Shown here: one piece after another, positions 19,057 to 27,620 of the stretch
Position numbering within the stretch: the stretch's first letter is position 1
How the letters are laid out: the number at the start of each line of letters is the position of its first letter
DNA from: Klebsiella pneumoniae
GTDB lineage: Bacteria > Myxococcota_A > UBA796 > SXON01
Reading direction: 5' to 3'
NCBI GenBank assembly: GCA_945862325.1
Contig: CAMAXZ010000001.1
Coordinates: 1-64,000, forward strand
Length of the DNA: 64,000 nt
Notes under the pieces: model-generated
What the model saw: the letters and a program-made list of their open reading frames with translations, nothing else
Database searches by the model: none
Told to the model about the DNA's origin: nothing
Translations under genes and position numbers: made by a program

Positions 19057-22000
19057 GCGCCAGGGGCTATGTCGGGGTTCATCTCCCCGCGTTCCGCCTC
19101 GATCGTTGCGGGTGGGCGCCCGACGTGGCGGTCGTGCTCGTGTCGCACGAGCGCGGCGCCGACCGTGTGCAGGCGTGCTCCGCGCCCGCGGCGCGCGCGG
19201 GAGTCGCCCCGGGCATGACGCTCGCCGCCGCGCGCGCGCTCCTCCCCGAGGTCCTCTCCGATCGGCTCGATCCCGAGGGTGAACAGGAGGATCTGCGCGC
19301 GCTCGCCGCGGCGCTCGTGTCCTTCACCCCCGCGGTGCGGGTCACGCCTCCGGCCGGGCTCGTGCTCGACGTCGGGCGCGCGGTCCTCCCAGCGCTCCGT
19401 CGCACGCTCCTCGGGCTCGGCCACGCCGCGCGGCTCGTCCACGCCCCCGATGCCGAGGTCGCCCGCATCCTCGCCGCGCACCTCCCGCGCGATCGCGCGC
19501 TGACCGAGGCGGAGATGGCCCCGGCCCTCGCGCCGCTCCCGGTCGGTGTCCTCGGCCTCGACCCGGACGTCGTGGCCACGCTCGCCGATGTGGGGGTGCG
19601 CACCGCCGGTCAGCTCGCTCGCCTGCCCACCTCCGCGCTGACGTCGCGCTGGGGGCCCTCGCTGGCGGTCGCGCACGCGCGCGCCAGCGGCCGCGCCCTG
19701 TCGGCGACGCCGGTGCCGACCCTGGTCGACGCGCGCGAAGATTCGACCTTCCACATCGATTTTCCAGATCCCGTCGACGCGACCGAAGCCATTCTGTTCG
19801 TCCTCGCCGGCCTCGTGCGTGACCTCTGTCGCGCCTTGGAGCGTGTGGGACGCGCGGCGGTGCGGGTTCAGCTCCGGCTGCGCCTCGAGGAGGGCGAGCA
19901 CGTGCTGCCCGTGCGGCTCGGGCGGCCGATGCGCGGGCCCGACCGCATCTTCCGCGTGTTGCGCCTCCGTCTCGAGCGCGTGTCCGTCACGTCGCCCGTC
20001 ACGGCGCTCACCCTCGAGCTCGCGGAGGCCGCGGTGTTCCGTGCGGCCCAACCCGGCCTCCTCGAGCGCGCCGAGGCGGCCGAGCCCCTGGGGGAGCTCT
20101 GCGCTCGCCTCCAGGACACCCTCGGCACCGACGCGGTGTTCGTCCCCGTCCGCGCGGATCGGTGGCGGCCGGAGGTCGCGTGGACGCCGCTCCCCGTGGG
20201 TCAGTCGCCGCCGCCGCCGCGCCGCACCACCGGCACCCCCCGGCACGCCCTCGATCCGGCGGGCCCGCACGAGCCGGACGCCGAAGTCCGCGCGCGCCCG
20301 CCGACCCTGCTCCCCGACCCGAGGGCGATCCGCGTCGCAGCGGCGCCATCGGGCCGCCCCCGGGCGGTGTACCTCGACGACCAGCCGGAGCATCGGGGCT
20401 GGCTCCAGCTCGACCCGGTGGACGGCCCGGAGCGTCTACACGGCGAATGGTGGACGAACTCCACGTGGAAGCGCGATTACTGGCGCGTCGGCCTCCCCGA
20501 TGGGCGGCGCGCCTGGATCTACCGCGAGGCGCTCCCCGGCGACGGCGACCGGGACATCCCCTCCCAACGTTGGTGGCTGCACGGGTGGATCGACGGCGCG
20601 TGCGGCGCGCCGGAGCCGCCCCCCCGCGCGCGCGCCGCGAGGCGCGCCCCCCCCGCCTACGCCGAGCTGGTCGCCCGTTCAAACTACAGCTTCTGCGAGG
20701 GAGCCTCCTTCCCGGAGGAGCTCGTCGACGCCGCCGAGGCCGCGGGCCTTCGCGCGGTCGCGCTGACGGATCGCGACGGCGTGTACGGGTCCGTGCGGTT
20801 CCACAAGGCCGCAAAGGGCAAGCGGCTCCAGGCGATCCAGGGCGCGCTGCTCACCGTGCGCGCGGGGGAAGAGCGGCTCGACGACGGCGGCGTCGCGGCC
20901 TCCGTGGCGGCGCTCGTGATGAACGCCACGGGCTGGTCGTCCTTGTGCCGCCTGGTCACGCACGCGCGTGCCGAGGCCGAGAAGGGCAGGGGAGAGCTTC
21001 CGATCGCGCGCCTGCTCGAAGGCAGCGACGGCTTGATCCTGCTGGCGCGCGGGGCCTGGTCCGCCGTGTCCCTCGCGGCCCTGCGCGACGCCGCCCCGGA
21101 CCGGGTGTACCGCGCCGTGTCCCGCCGCCTCGCGCCCGGCGAAGAGGCGCGGATCACGTCGATCCTCGACGAGGCCGCGGCCGTCGGCGTCCCTGGCGTG
21201 GCCACCAACGACGTCCTGCTCCACGACCGCGACCGGGCGGCGCTCCAGGACGTGTTGACGTGCATCCGTGTCGGCACGACGCTCGACGCGGCGGGGCGAC
21301 GCCTCCAGCCGAACGCCGAGCGGGTCTTGAAGGATCCCGCGCGGATGGCCGCGCTGTTCGGACCCTGGCCGGCCCTGGTGCCCCGCACGCTCGACATCGC
21401 GTCGCAATGCACGTTCTCGATGGACGAGCTCCGGTACACCTACCCCCGCGAGGTGGTGCCCGAGGGGTACAGCGCCATCGCCTGGCTTCGTGAGCTGTGT
21501 CGGCGTGGGCTCCATCAGCGCTATGGGCCGCGCGCGCCCGTGCAGGTGTCCCGCCAGGTCGAGTACGAGCTGGCGATCGTCGAGCGGCTCGACTTCGCGG
21601 CGTACTTCTTGACGGTTCACGATCTGGTCCTGTTCGCGCGCAAGCGCGGCATCCTCTGCCAAGGCCGTGGGAGCGCCGCGAACTCCGCGGTCTGCTACGT
21701 CCTCGGGGTCACCGCGGTCGATCCCGCGTGTACGACGCTGCTCTTCGAGCGTTTCATCTCGGAGGAGCGTGGCGAGCCTCCCGACATCGACATCGACTTC
21801 GAGCACGAGCGGCGCGAGGAGGTCATCCAGTACGTCTACGAGAAGTACGGGCGCCACCGCGCGGCGATGGTCAACGAGGTCATCTGCTGGCGCGGACGGA
21901 TGGCGGTGCGCGACGTGGGCAAGGCCGTCGGCTTCGACGCCGACCAGGTAGATCGCCTCGCGAGCGCGCTCGATCACTGGGGCTCCAAGCCCCCGGACGA

Positions 22001-23744
22001 GGCCCGCATCCGCGAGGCCGGGCTCGACCCGTCGGATCCGGCGCTCGAGCTGACGCGGCGCATCGTGGGGCAGATTCAAGGTTTTCCACGCCACACCTCG
22101 ATTCATGTCGGGGGGTTCGTCATCGCCGACGGCGCCTTGATCGACCGTGCGCCGGTCGAGCCCGCCACGATGGAGGGCCGCACCGTCGTGCAGTGGGACA
22201 AGAACGACATCGACGACCTCGGCTTCGTCAAGGTCGACCTCCTGTCCCTCGGCATGCTCACCGCCATCCGCAAGTGCTTCGACCTCATGCGGAGCGCGCA
22301 CGGCGTGCATCACGACCTCGCGACGGTGCCGCGAGAGGACGCGTCGGTGTACGACCTGTTGTGCGAGGCGGACTCGATCGGGGTGTTCCAGGTCGAGAGT
22401 CGGGCGCAGCAGGGCATGTTGCCGCGGCTGAGGCCCCGCACCTTCTACGACCTGGTCATCGAGACGGCGATCGTGCGCCCGGGCCCGATCCAGGGGGGCA
22501 TGGTGCACCCCTACCTGCGGCGTCGCGCCGGTGAGGAGGAGGTAACCTACGTCGATCCACGTCTTCGGCCGATCCTGGAGCGCACGCTCGGCGTGCCGAT
22601 CTTCCAGGAGCAGGTGATGGCGATGGCCGTCGCGGTGGGCGGATTCACGGCGGGAGAGGCCGATCAGCTCCGGCGCGCCATGGGCGCGTGGCGGCGCAAG
22701 GGGAGCCTCGGCGCCATCGGCGAGAAGCTCATGCGAGGCATGTTGGAGAACGGGCTGCCTCCGGAGTTCGCGGAGCAGGTGTTCCGCCAGATCCAGGGTT
22801 TCGCCGAGTACGGCTTCCCCGAGTCCCACGCGGCGAGCTTCGCGCACCTGGTGTACGTGTCGGCGTGGCAGCGATGCCATTTTCCCGCGGCGTTCTGCGC
22901 GGCGCTGATCAACGCGCAGCCGATGGGCTTCTACGCCCCGCGCACGCTCGTCGCCGACGCGCAGCGGCACGGGGTCGAGGTGCGGGAGGTCGACGTCGGG
23001 CGTTCGGCGTGGGACTGCACCCTCGAGCCCGGCGAGGACGGTCCTGCCTTGCGGCTCGGCTTTCGGCTCATCCGCGGGTTCCGCGAGGACGACGCCCACG
23101 CGATCGTCGCGGCGCGTGGCGCCGCGCCTTACCACGACTGTGCCGACCTGTTCACGCGGAGCGGCGTCGGAAAACCAGCGTTGCGACTGCTCGCACGGGC
23201 CGGCGCGCTGGCGCCGATCGTGGCGGGAGGGCCCCGCGACGCGGTGTGGGCGGTCGAGGGGCTGCGGGAGGGCTTGTTCGCCGGCCTGGCGCGCGTGTCC
23301 GACGAGGCGGCAGACGCGCTGCCCCGCGCCTCGGAGGGAGAGGCGCTGCAAGGGGAATACACCGCGACCGGGCTCTCGGTGCACCGCCACCCCGTCGGGC
23401 TGGTCCGCCCACGCCTCGAGCGGCAGGGGGTCACGCGGCTCTCCCGCTTGATCGATCTCCCCCCGGACACCGAGGTCACCGTGGCGGGCCTGGTGTCGCA
23501 CCGGCAGCGTCCGGGCACCGCCTCGGGGGTCGTGTTCCTGAGCCTCGAGGACGAGACGGGCTCCGTCAACGTCGTCGTCTGGCCCAAGCTGTACGAGCGC
23601 CAGCGCACGATCGTGCGCAACGAGCCCCTCGTCACGATCCGTGGGGTCTTGCAGCGTGAGGCGGGCGCGATGAGCGTCGTCGCCCGACACTTCCGCGCGC
23701 TGGACACGACGCCGGTGCGCGTGTCGAGCAGGGATTTTCGATGA
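19053..23744 (+). CDS. imuB-dnaE2: ImuB-DnaE2 fusion: Y-family-like protein joined to error-prone DNA polymerase III alpha
   Basis: One uninterrupted 1563-residue frame. Residues 1 to about 525 are a full ImuB: a Y-family palm/fingers region without the catalytic acidic triad (VHLPAFRLD, GLVLDVGRA), a helix-hairpin-helix (GLDPDVVATLADVG), a little finger, and the ImuB C-terminal motif DYWRVGLPDGR...WWLHGWID. After a Pro/Arg/Ala linker, residues about 533-1563 are a full DnaE2: PHP domain from YAELVARSNYSFCEGAS, polymerase core with catalytic PDIDIDF (Asp911, Asp913), and an OB fold near 1474-1550. ImuB and DnaE2 are normally separate proteins that bind each other. The ATGA overlap with imuA fixes the start. 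Two C-runs lie in the linker, but neither alternative frame contains a stop near the junction. Confidence 0.9.
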   Translation: MSARGYVGVHLPAFRLDRCGWAPDVAVVLVSHERGADRVQACSAPAARAGVAPGMTLAAARALLPEVLSDRLDPEGEQEDLRALAAALVSFTPAVRVTPPAGLVLDVGRAVLPALRRTLLGLGHAARLVHAPDAEVARILAAHLPRDRALTEAEMAPALAPLPVGVLGLDPDVVATLADVGVRTAGQLARLPTSALTSRWGPSLAVAHARASGRALSATPVPTLVDAREDSTFHIDFPDPVDATEAILFVLAGLVRDLCRALERVGRAAVRVQLRLRLEEGEHVLPVRLGRPMRGPDRIFRVLRLRLERVSVTSPVTALTLELAEAAVFRAAQPGLLERAEAAEPLGELCARLQDTLGTDAVFVPVRADRWRPEVAWTPLPVGQSPPPPRRTTGTPRHALDPAGPHEPDAEVRARPPTLLPDPRAIRVAAAPSGRPRAVYLDDQPEHRGWLQLDPVDGPERLHGEWWTNSTWKRDYWRVGLPDGRRAWIYREALPGDGDRDIPSQRWWLHGWIDGACGAPEPPPRARAARRAPPAYAELVARSNYSFCEGASFPEELVDAAEAAGLRAVALTDRDGVYGSVRFHKAAKGKRLQAIQGALLTVRAGEERLDDGGVAASVAALVMNATGWSSLCRLVTHARAEAEKGRGELPIARLLEGSDGLILLARGAWSAVSLAALRDAAPDRVYRAVSRRLAPGEEARITSILDEAAAVGVPGVATNDVLLHDRDRAALQDVLTCIRVGTTLDAAGRRLQPNAERVLKDPARMAALFGPWPALVPRTLDIASQCTFSMDELRYTYPREVVPEGYSAIAWLRELCRRGLHQRYGPRAPVQVSRQVEYELAIVERLDFAAYFLTVHDLVLFARKRGILCQGRGSAANSAVCYVLGVTAVDPACTTLLFERFISEERGEPPDIDIDFEHERREEVIQYVYEKYGRHRAAMVNEVICWRGRMAVRDVGKAVGFDADQVDRLASALDHWGSKPPDEARIREAGLDPSDPALELTRRIVGQIQGFPRHTSIHVGGFVIADGALIDRAPVEPATMEGRTVVQWDKNDIDDLGFVKVDLLSLGMLTAIRKCFDLMRSAHGVHHDLATVPREDASVYDLLCEADSIGVFQVESRAQQGMLPRLRPRTFYDLVIETAIVRPGPIQGGMVHPYLRRRAGEEEVTYVDPRLRPILERTLGVPIFQEQVMAMAVAVGGFTAGEADQLRRAMGAWRRKGSLGAIGEKLMRGMLENGLPPEFAEQVFRQIQGFAEYGFPESHAASFAHLVYVSAWQRCHFPAAFCAALINAQPMGFYAPRTLVADAQRHGVEVREVDVGRSAWDCTLEPGEDGPALRLGFRLIRGFREDDAHAIVAARGAAPYHDCADLFTRSGVGKPALRLLARAGALAPIVAGGPRDAVWAVEGLREGLFAGLARVSDEAADALPRASEGEALQGEYTATGLSVHRHPVGLVRPRLERQGVTRLSRLIDLPPDTEVTVAGLVSHRQRPGTASGVVFLSLEDETGSVNVVVWPKLYERQRTIVRNEPLVTIRGVLQREAGAMSVVARHFRALDTTPVRVSSRDFR

Positions 23745-25342
23745 GCGCGGCGTTAGTCGGACGGGCGATGCTGTTGCTCCTCGTGGCGTGCGACTGGGGG
23801 GCGCCCGCCGAACGCCCGGCCCCCGATCCGGCTCCTCCCGCCTCCCCGCCGGTCACGCCGGCGCCGCCGGCGTTGCTGCTCGGCGTCACCGAGGTGCGCA
23901 CGCCCGACGACGTCGTGCGCGTGTCCGATCTGCAGGACATCCGCGGGCGCGTGCACCTCGACGTGTGGTTCGATCCGGCGCACACGACGTTCGAGGGGCT
24001 CGGCAACACCCTCGACGCGTGGGGGCTCGAGCGCATCGACGGCGACGGCGAGAGCTGGCGTGTGGCGACGCCGAGCGGCGACGCGTGGGCCGCCCGCCTC
24101 GAGCCGGCGCCCGAGGTGGCCCGCGTGCGCGAGGCGCTCGATCAGCAGCCGCTCGAGACGGGCGCGCTGCGCGAGGGCCGGGAGACGTACGGGCCGCTCG
24201 TGCACGCCTGGAGCTGGCGCTCCGGGGGCCCCGTGGAGGGGAGCACGGGGGCCGAGGCGCCCCCGCGCGCGGTCCTGCCGCACGCCCTGCCAGGCTGGGC
24301 GGCCGAGTGTCTCGCGCCGGCCATGGAAGAGCTGCACGCCGGGGTCTCCCGCGGGCTCGGCTGGGAGCGCGCGTGGCGCCCGGACCCGAGCACGTGGGTC
24401 CTCGTCACCCAAGACTACGGTGGGTGCCGGGCGACCGGCTGGCTCGTGTTGGCCGCCGACGCCCCCGTCGCCGACCTGACGGTGGGCGGGCGGGCGGTGG
24501 CGCAGGTCGGCTCCGCCGCGCTCCACGACATCGCGATCTCCGTGCTGTCGCAGCCCCGCGCGAGCGACGACACGGACGCCGCGTTCGCCGTCGGCGCCCT
24601 GCAGGACGCCCCTCCCGAGACCCGCGCGCGGGCGGCCGCGAGCGCGGTCGCCCCGTGGCAGGAGCGCGTCGTCCGCGACTGGGCCCGCGTCGACGAAGAG
24701 TCGGCGCTGGTGTGGGCGCGCGCGTCCGACACGGTGGCGGCTCGCGCGCTGCTCGTCCACCTCGACCCGACCGATCGTGCCGCCGCCCTCGCCGACCCGA
24801 ACGCCCCCTTCGATGTGCTCCTCTCCGCCTTGGCCGCGTGGCGGCCGAACGGCGGCGAAGGTGCCGACGTCCTGGCTCGCCTCCGAAAGTCCCCGGATCC
24901 GCGGGTGCGCGAGCGCGCCTGGGAGCGCACGGCCGGGGCGCGCACCGAGTCCTGCGTGGCGCGCCAGGACGCCCTGGGCAACGCGGCGATGAAGGACGTC
25001 GCCGAGATCTGGGCGGAGTGCCCGATCCCCGGGGTCCGCGAAGCCGCGTTCGCCCGTGCGCTCGCGCTCGACCGTGCGGCCGCCGGCAAGCTCGTGGCCG
25101 ACACGCTCACGGCGCCCGAGACGGTGCCCTCGGCCGTGCAGGCCGTGCGCGCGGCGGCGAACCTCGGCCGCTACGACCTGCTGACGCCCTTCGTCGCGCG
25201 CTCGGACGTGGCACGGGCGCCGCGCCTCGAGGCGCTTCGGCTCATCGTCGCGGGCAGCCAACCGAACGCGCGGGCCCTGGTCGAGGCGCACGGTGTGTAC
25301 CTTGGTTTCAAAGCCGGCTCTCCGGCAACGGCGGGCGGTTGA
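23741..25342 (+). CDS. Lipoprotein with HEAT-like helical repeats, coupled to the imu operon
   Basis: The 533-residue product has a signal peptide with lipobox LVAC (Cys17), a Pro/Ala-rich spacer, a mixed alpha/beta region (about 45-250) with a single cysteine pair, and a C-terminal alpha-helical array (about 270-515) that looks like degenerate HEAT repeats (DPRVRERAWERTAG, VREAAFARALALD). Its ATG overlaps the stop of imuB-dnaE2 as ATGA, and the next gene overlaps its own stop as TTGA. It therefore seems to be made from the damage-inducible transcript, although a lipoprotein has no known place in translesion synthesis. I recognise no family. Confidence 0.75.
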   Translation: MSAALVGRAMLLLLVACDWGAPAERPAPDPAPPASPPVTPAPPALLLGVTEVRTPDDVVRVSDLQDIRGRVHLDVWFDPAHTTFEGLGNTLDAWGLERIDGDGESWRVATPSGDAWAARLEPAPEVARVREALDQQPLETGALREGRETYGPLVHAWSWRSGGPVEGSTGAEAPPRAVLPHALPGWAAECLAPAMEELHAGVSRGLGWERAWRPDPSTWVLVTQDYGGCRATGWLVLAADAPVADLTVGGRAVAQVGSAALHDIAISVLSQPRASDDTDAAFAVGALQDAPPETRARAAASAVAPWQERVVRDWARVDEESALVWARASDTVAARALLVHLDPTDRAAALADPNAPFDVLLSALAAWRPNGGEGADVLARLRKSPDPRVRERAWERTAGARTESCVARQDALGNAAMKDVAEIWAECPIPGVREAAFARALALDRAAAGKLVADTLTAPETVPSAVQAVRAAANLGRYDLLTPFVARSDVARAPRLEALRLIVAGSQPNARALVEAHGVYLGFKAGSPATAGG

Positions 25343-26568
25343 GCAACGACGTTCCAGTCGAGGGCGCACCGACCCTCCCGTACTGGCTCGACGGCGCAGG
25401 GCGTCTCGCGGCGCCGCTCGTGGGCGACGTCGCCGCGGACGTCGTGATCATCGGCGCTGGCCTCTGCGGGGCGGCGGCGGCGTGGACGCTCGTCGCGGCC
25501 GGCGTGGACGTCGTGTGGCTCGAGGGGCGTGGGGTCTCGGAGGGCGCCAGCGGGCGAAACGCGGGGTTCCTCCTCCAAGGCACGGCGGAGCGATACAACC
25601 GCGCGGTCGGCGTCCTCGGGCGCGAGAGGGCGCGCGCGGTGCACGAGGCCAGCCTCGCCAACCACCGCGCGATGGCGGACACCGCCGCTCGGCTCGGGCT
25701 GGCGTGCGGGTATGCGCGGCGCGGGTCGCTCCAGCTCGCGAGCTCACCCGAAGAAGAGACGGACCTGCTCGAATCCGCGGCCATGTTGCGGGACGACGGC
25801 TTCGCCGCGGAGCTGCGCGGCACGCCGGGCGCGCCCGTGCTCGACGCGGTCTACCGCGACGCCGGCTTTCGCGTCGGGGTGTTCCTGCCGGACGACGGCG
25901 AGCTCCAGCCGGCCGAGTTCGTCCGTGGCGTGGCCCGGGCCGCGGTCGCGCGCGGGGCGCGCCTCTACGAGGACACGCCGGCGCTGTCGATCGAGGCGCC
26001 TGCCGCCGGCGAAGCCCGCGTGCGCACCGCGACCGGTACGGTGTCGGCCCAGCTCGCGTTGGTGTGCACGAACGCGGCGGCTGGGCGGTTGGTGGGTTTC
26101 TTCGCGGACAAAGTCGATGCGGTGCGCGGGCAGATGCTCGCGACGGGGCCGGCGCCCCAGGTGTTCGATTGCCCGGTGTACGCCGACCACGGGTTCGACT
26201 ACTGGCGGCAGGACGCGCACGGTCGCCTCGCCCTCGGCGGGTGGCGCAACCTCGACCCCGCGGCGGAGGTCGGGCCCGAGGAGGTCCTCCATGCGGGCAT
26301 CCAAGCCAGGATGACGGAGTTCGTCCGGCGATTTCCCGCCTTCCACGGGGTGCCGATCACCCACCGGTGGAGCGGCACCATGGGCTTTTCACGGGACGGC
26401 CTGCCGATCGTCGGCCCCGTGCCCGGGCTGCCGGGCGCGCTCGCGGCCGTCGGATTCACCGGTCACGGCTTCGGGTTCGCGTGGTCGAGCGGCGCCGCGC
26501 TCGCGGCGCTCGTGCTCGAAGGGCACAGCGCGTGGGCCGAGCTCTTCACCCCGCGCCGCTTCACGTGA
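25339..26568 (+). CDS. FAD-dependent amino acid/amine oxidoreductase (DAO family)
   Basis: The 409-residue enzyme starts at a TTG overlapping the previous stop (TTGA). The dinucleotide-binding motif VVIIGAGLCGAAAAWTL is at about 34-50, followed by the GASGRNAGFLLQG segment typical of the DAO family around the FAD (PuuB, glycine oxidase and relatives). The C-terminal part has the GFTGHGFGFAWSSGAALA motif that closes on the flavin. The substrate is probably an amine or amino acid but cannot be named. It is the last gene of the overlapping chain that begins with imuA. Confidence 0.85.
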   Translation: MSNDVPVEGAPTLPYWLDGAGRLAAPLVGDVAADVVIIGAGLCGAAAAWTLVAAGVDVVWLEGRGVSEGASGRNAGFLLQGTAERYNRAVGVLGRERARAVHEASLANHRAMADTAARLGLACGYARRGSLQLASSPEEETDLLESAAMLRDDGFAAELRGTPGAPVLDAVYRDAGFRVGVFLPDDGELQPAEFVRGVARAAVARGARLYEDTPALSIEAPAAGEARVRTATGTVSAQLALVCTNAAAGRLVGFFADKVDAVRGQMLATGPAPQVFDCPVYADHGFDYWRQDAHGRLALGGWRNLDPAAEVGPEEVLHAGIQARMTEFVRRFPAFHGVPITHRWSGTMGFSRDGLPIVGPVPGLPGALAAVGFTGHGFGFAWSSGAALAALVLEGHSAWAELFTPRRFT

Positions 26569-26587
26569 TCGCCCCGCCGGATAGGCT
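26560..26587 (+). promoter_or_regulatory. Weak candidate promoter for the aldolase gene
   Basis: TTCACG (26560-26565) and TAGGCT (26582-26587) lie 16 bases apart at the end of the preceding gene. An AGGAGCG site lies between the predicted start and the ATG at 26610. The same TAGGCTGG string occurs upstream of the giant eCIS_core gene at 32309. Confidence 0.3.
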
Positions 26588-26609
26588 GGACGCCTTCTAG
26601 GAGCGCTCG

Positions 26610-27620
26610 ATGGGTCTCGACTACCGTGTTCGCTGCTGTCCGGACGGCCTGGTGACGGACCGCCGTCGACGCATCAAGGTGCTCGACTGTACGATCCGCG
26701 ACGGCGGGATCTGCAACAACTGGCGCTTCGACCGAGCCTGGGTCAAGCGCACGTTCGAGGCGCTGCAGACGTCCGGCGTCGACACGATGGAGATCGGCTA
26801 CCGCACTCGGGACGGGGTGTTCGACCGCGAGAAGGTCGGAGAGTGGCGCTTCCTCGAGGAAGACGTGCTGGCGGAGGTCACCGCGGCGAGCACGAACCGC
26901 ATGAAGATCGCGGCGATGCTCGATTGTGGCAAGGCGGACCCGCAGGACATCCGTCCGCGCGGCGAGACCGTCGTGAACGTCATCCGCATCGCGACGTACG
27001 CGCACCAGCTGAAGGAGGCGCGGCGCCTGCTCGATCGCGCGTTGGAGCACGGCTACGAGACGTACATGAACGTCATGGCCGTGAGCACGCTCACGCCGGA
27101 CGAGGTGGACGCGTTCCTGGACGAGCTGCGCGACAGCGGCGTGCACAACGTGGCGATCGTCGACAGCTTCGGGGCGCTCTACCCTCACCACGTGCAGCAC
27201 CTCTGCCACGTCTACCAGAATCGCCTCGGCGAGAAGATCAAGGTCGGCCTGCACTCACACAACAATCAGCAGCAGGCCTTCGCAAACAGCATCGCCGCGA
27301 TCGACGCCGGCGCCGATTTCATCGACGCCACGGTGCACGGCATCGGCCGTGGCGCGGGGAACTGCCCGCTCGAGCTGTTGCTGTTCTACTTGGACAACCC
27401 ACGCTACGACGTGCGTCCCATCCTCGAGCTCGTCGACGAATACGCTTCGCTCCGCGACGAGCTTCGTTTCGGGTACCACCTTCCGTATGCGATCACCGGC
27501 TTCTACAACGTCCATCCCCGTTCGGGCATCCAGCGCATGTCGCGCCCCGACCGGTATGATTGTCGTGGAATGTATGAGGCCTTCGCGGGTCGGTTCGGCG
27601 AGGGCGGCGGCTCGGATTGA
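26610..27620 (+). CDS. HMGL-like aldolase family protein
   Basis: The 336-residue protein is a TIM-barrel of the HMG-CoA lyase/4-hydroxy-2-oxovalerate aldolase/isopropylmalate synthase superfamily. The catalytic Arg-Asp pair is in LDCTIRDGG (about residue 26-34), and the divalent metal histidines are in GLHSHNNQQQA. The later segment DATVHGIGRGAGNCPLE is characteristic of the superfamily. It lacks a C-terminal regulatory domain, so it is closer to aldolases of the MhpE type than to LeuA. The physiological substrate is unknown. The next gene overlaps its stop as TTGA. Confidence 0.82.
   Translation: MGLDYRVRCCPDGLVTDRRRRIKVLDCTIRDGGICNNWRFDRAWVKRTFEALQTSGVDTMEIGYRTRDGVFDREKVGEWRFLEEDVLAEVTAASTNRMKIAAMLDCGKADPQDIRPRGETVVNVIRIATYAHQLKEARRLLDRALEHGYETYMNVMAVSTLTPDEVDAFLDELRDSGVHNVAIVDSFGALYPHHVQHLCHVYQNRLGEKIKVGLHSHNNQQQAFANSIAAIDAGADFIDATVHGIGRGAGNCPLELLLFYLDNPRYDVRPILELVDEYASLRDELRFGYHLPYAITGFYNVHPRSGIQRMSRPDRYDCRGMYEAFAGRFGEGGGSD

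Noticed and set aside
20679-23690. A 1003-codon open frame on the minus strand opposite DnaE2
   Set aside because: It mirrors the codon pattern of the polymerase gene and shows no domain; the polymerase motifs on the plus strand are unambiguous.
19053-23744. ImuB-DnaE2 fusion as a simple frameshift artefact
   Set aside because: Shifting the frame at either C-run in the linker gives long open frames with no nearby stop, so two separate genes are not recovered by a one-base change. Read-level confirmation is still desirable.
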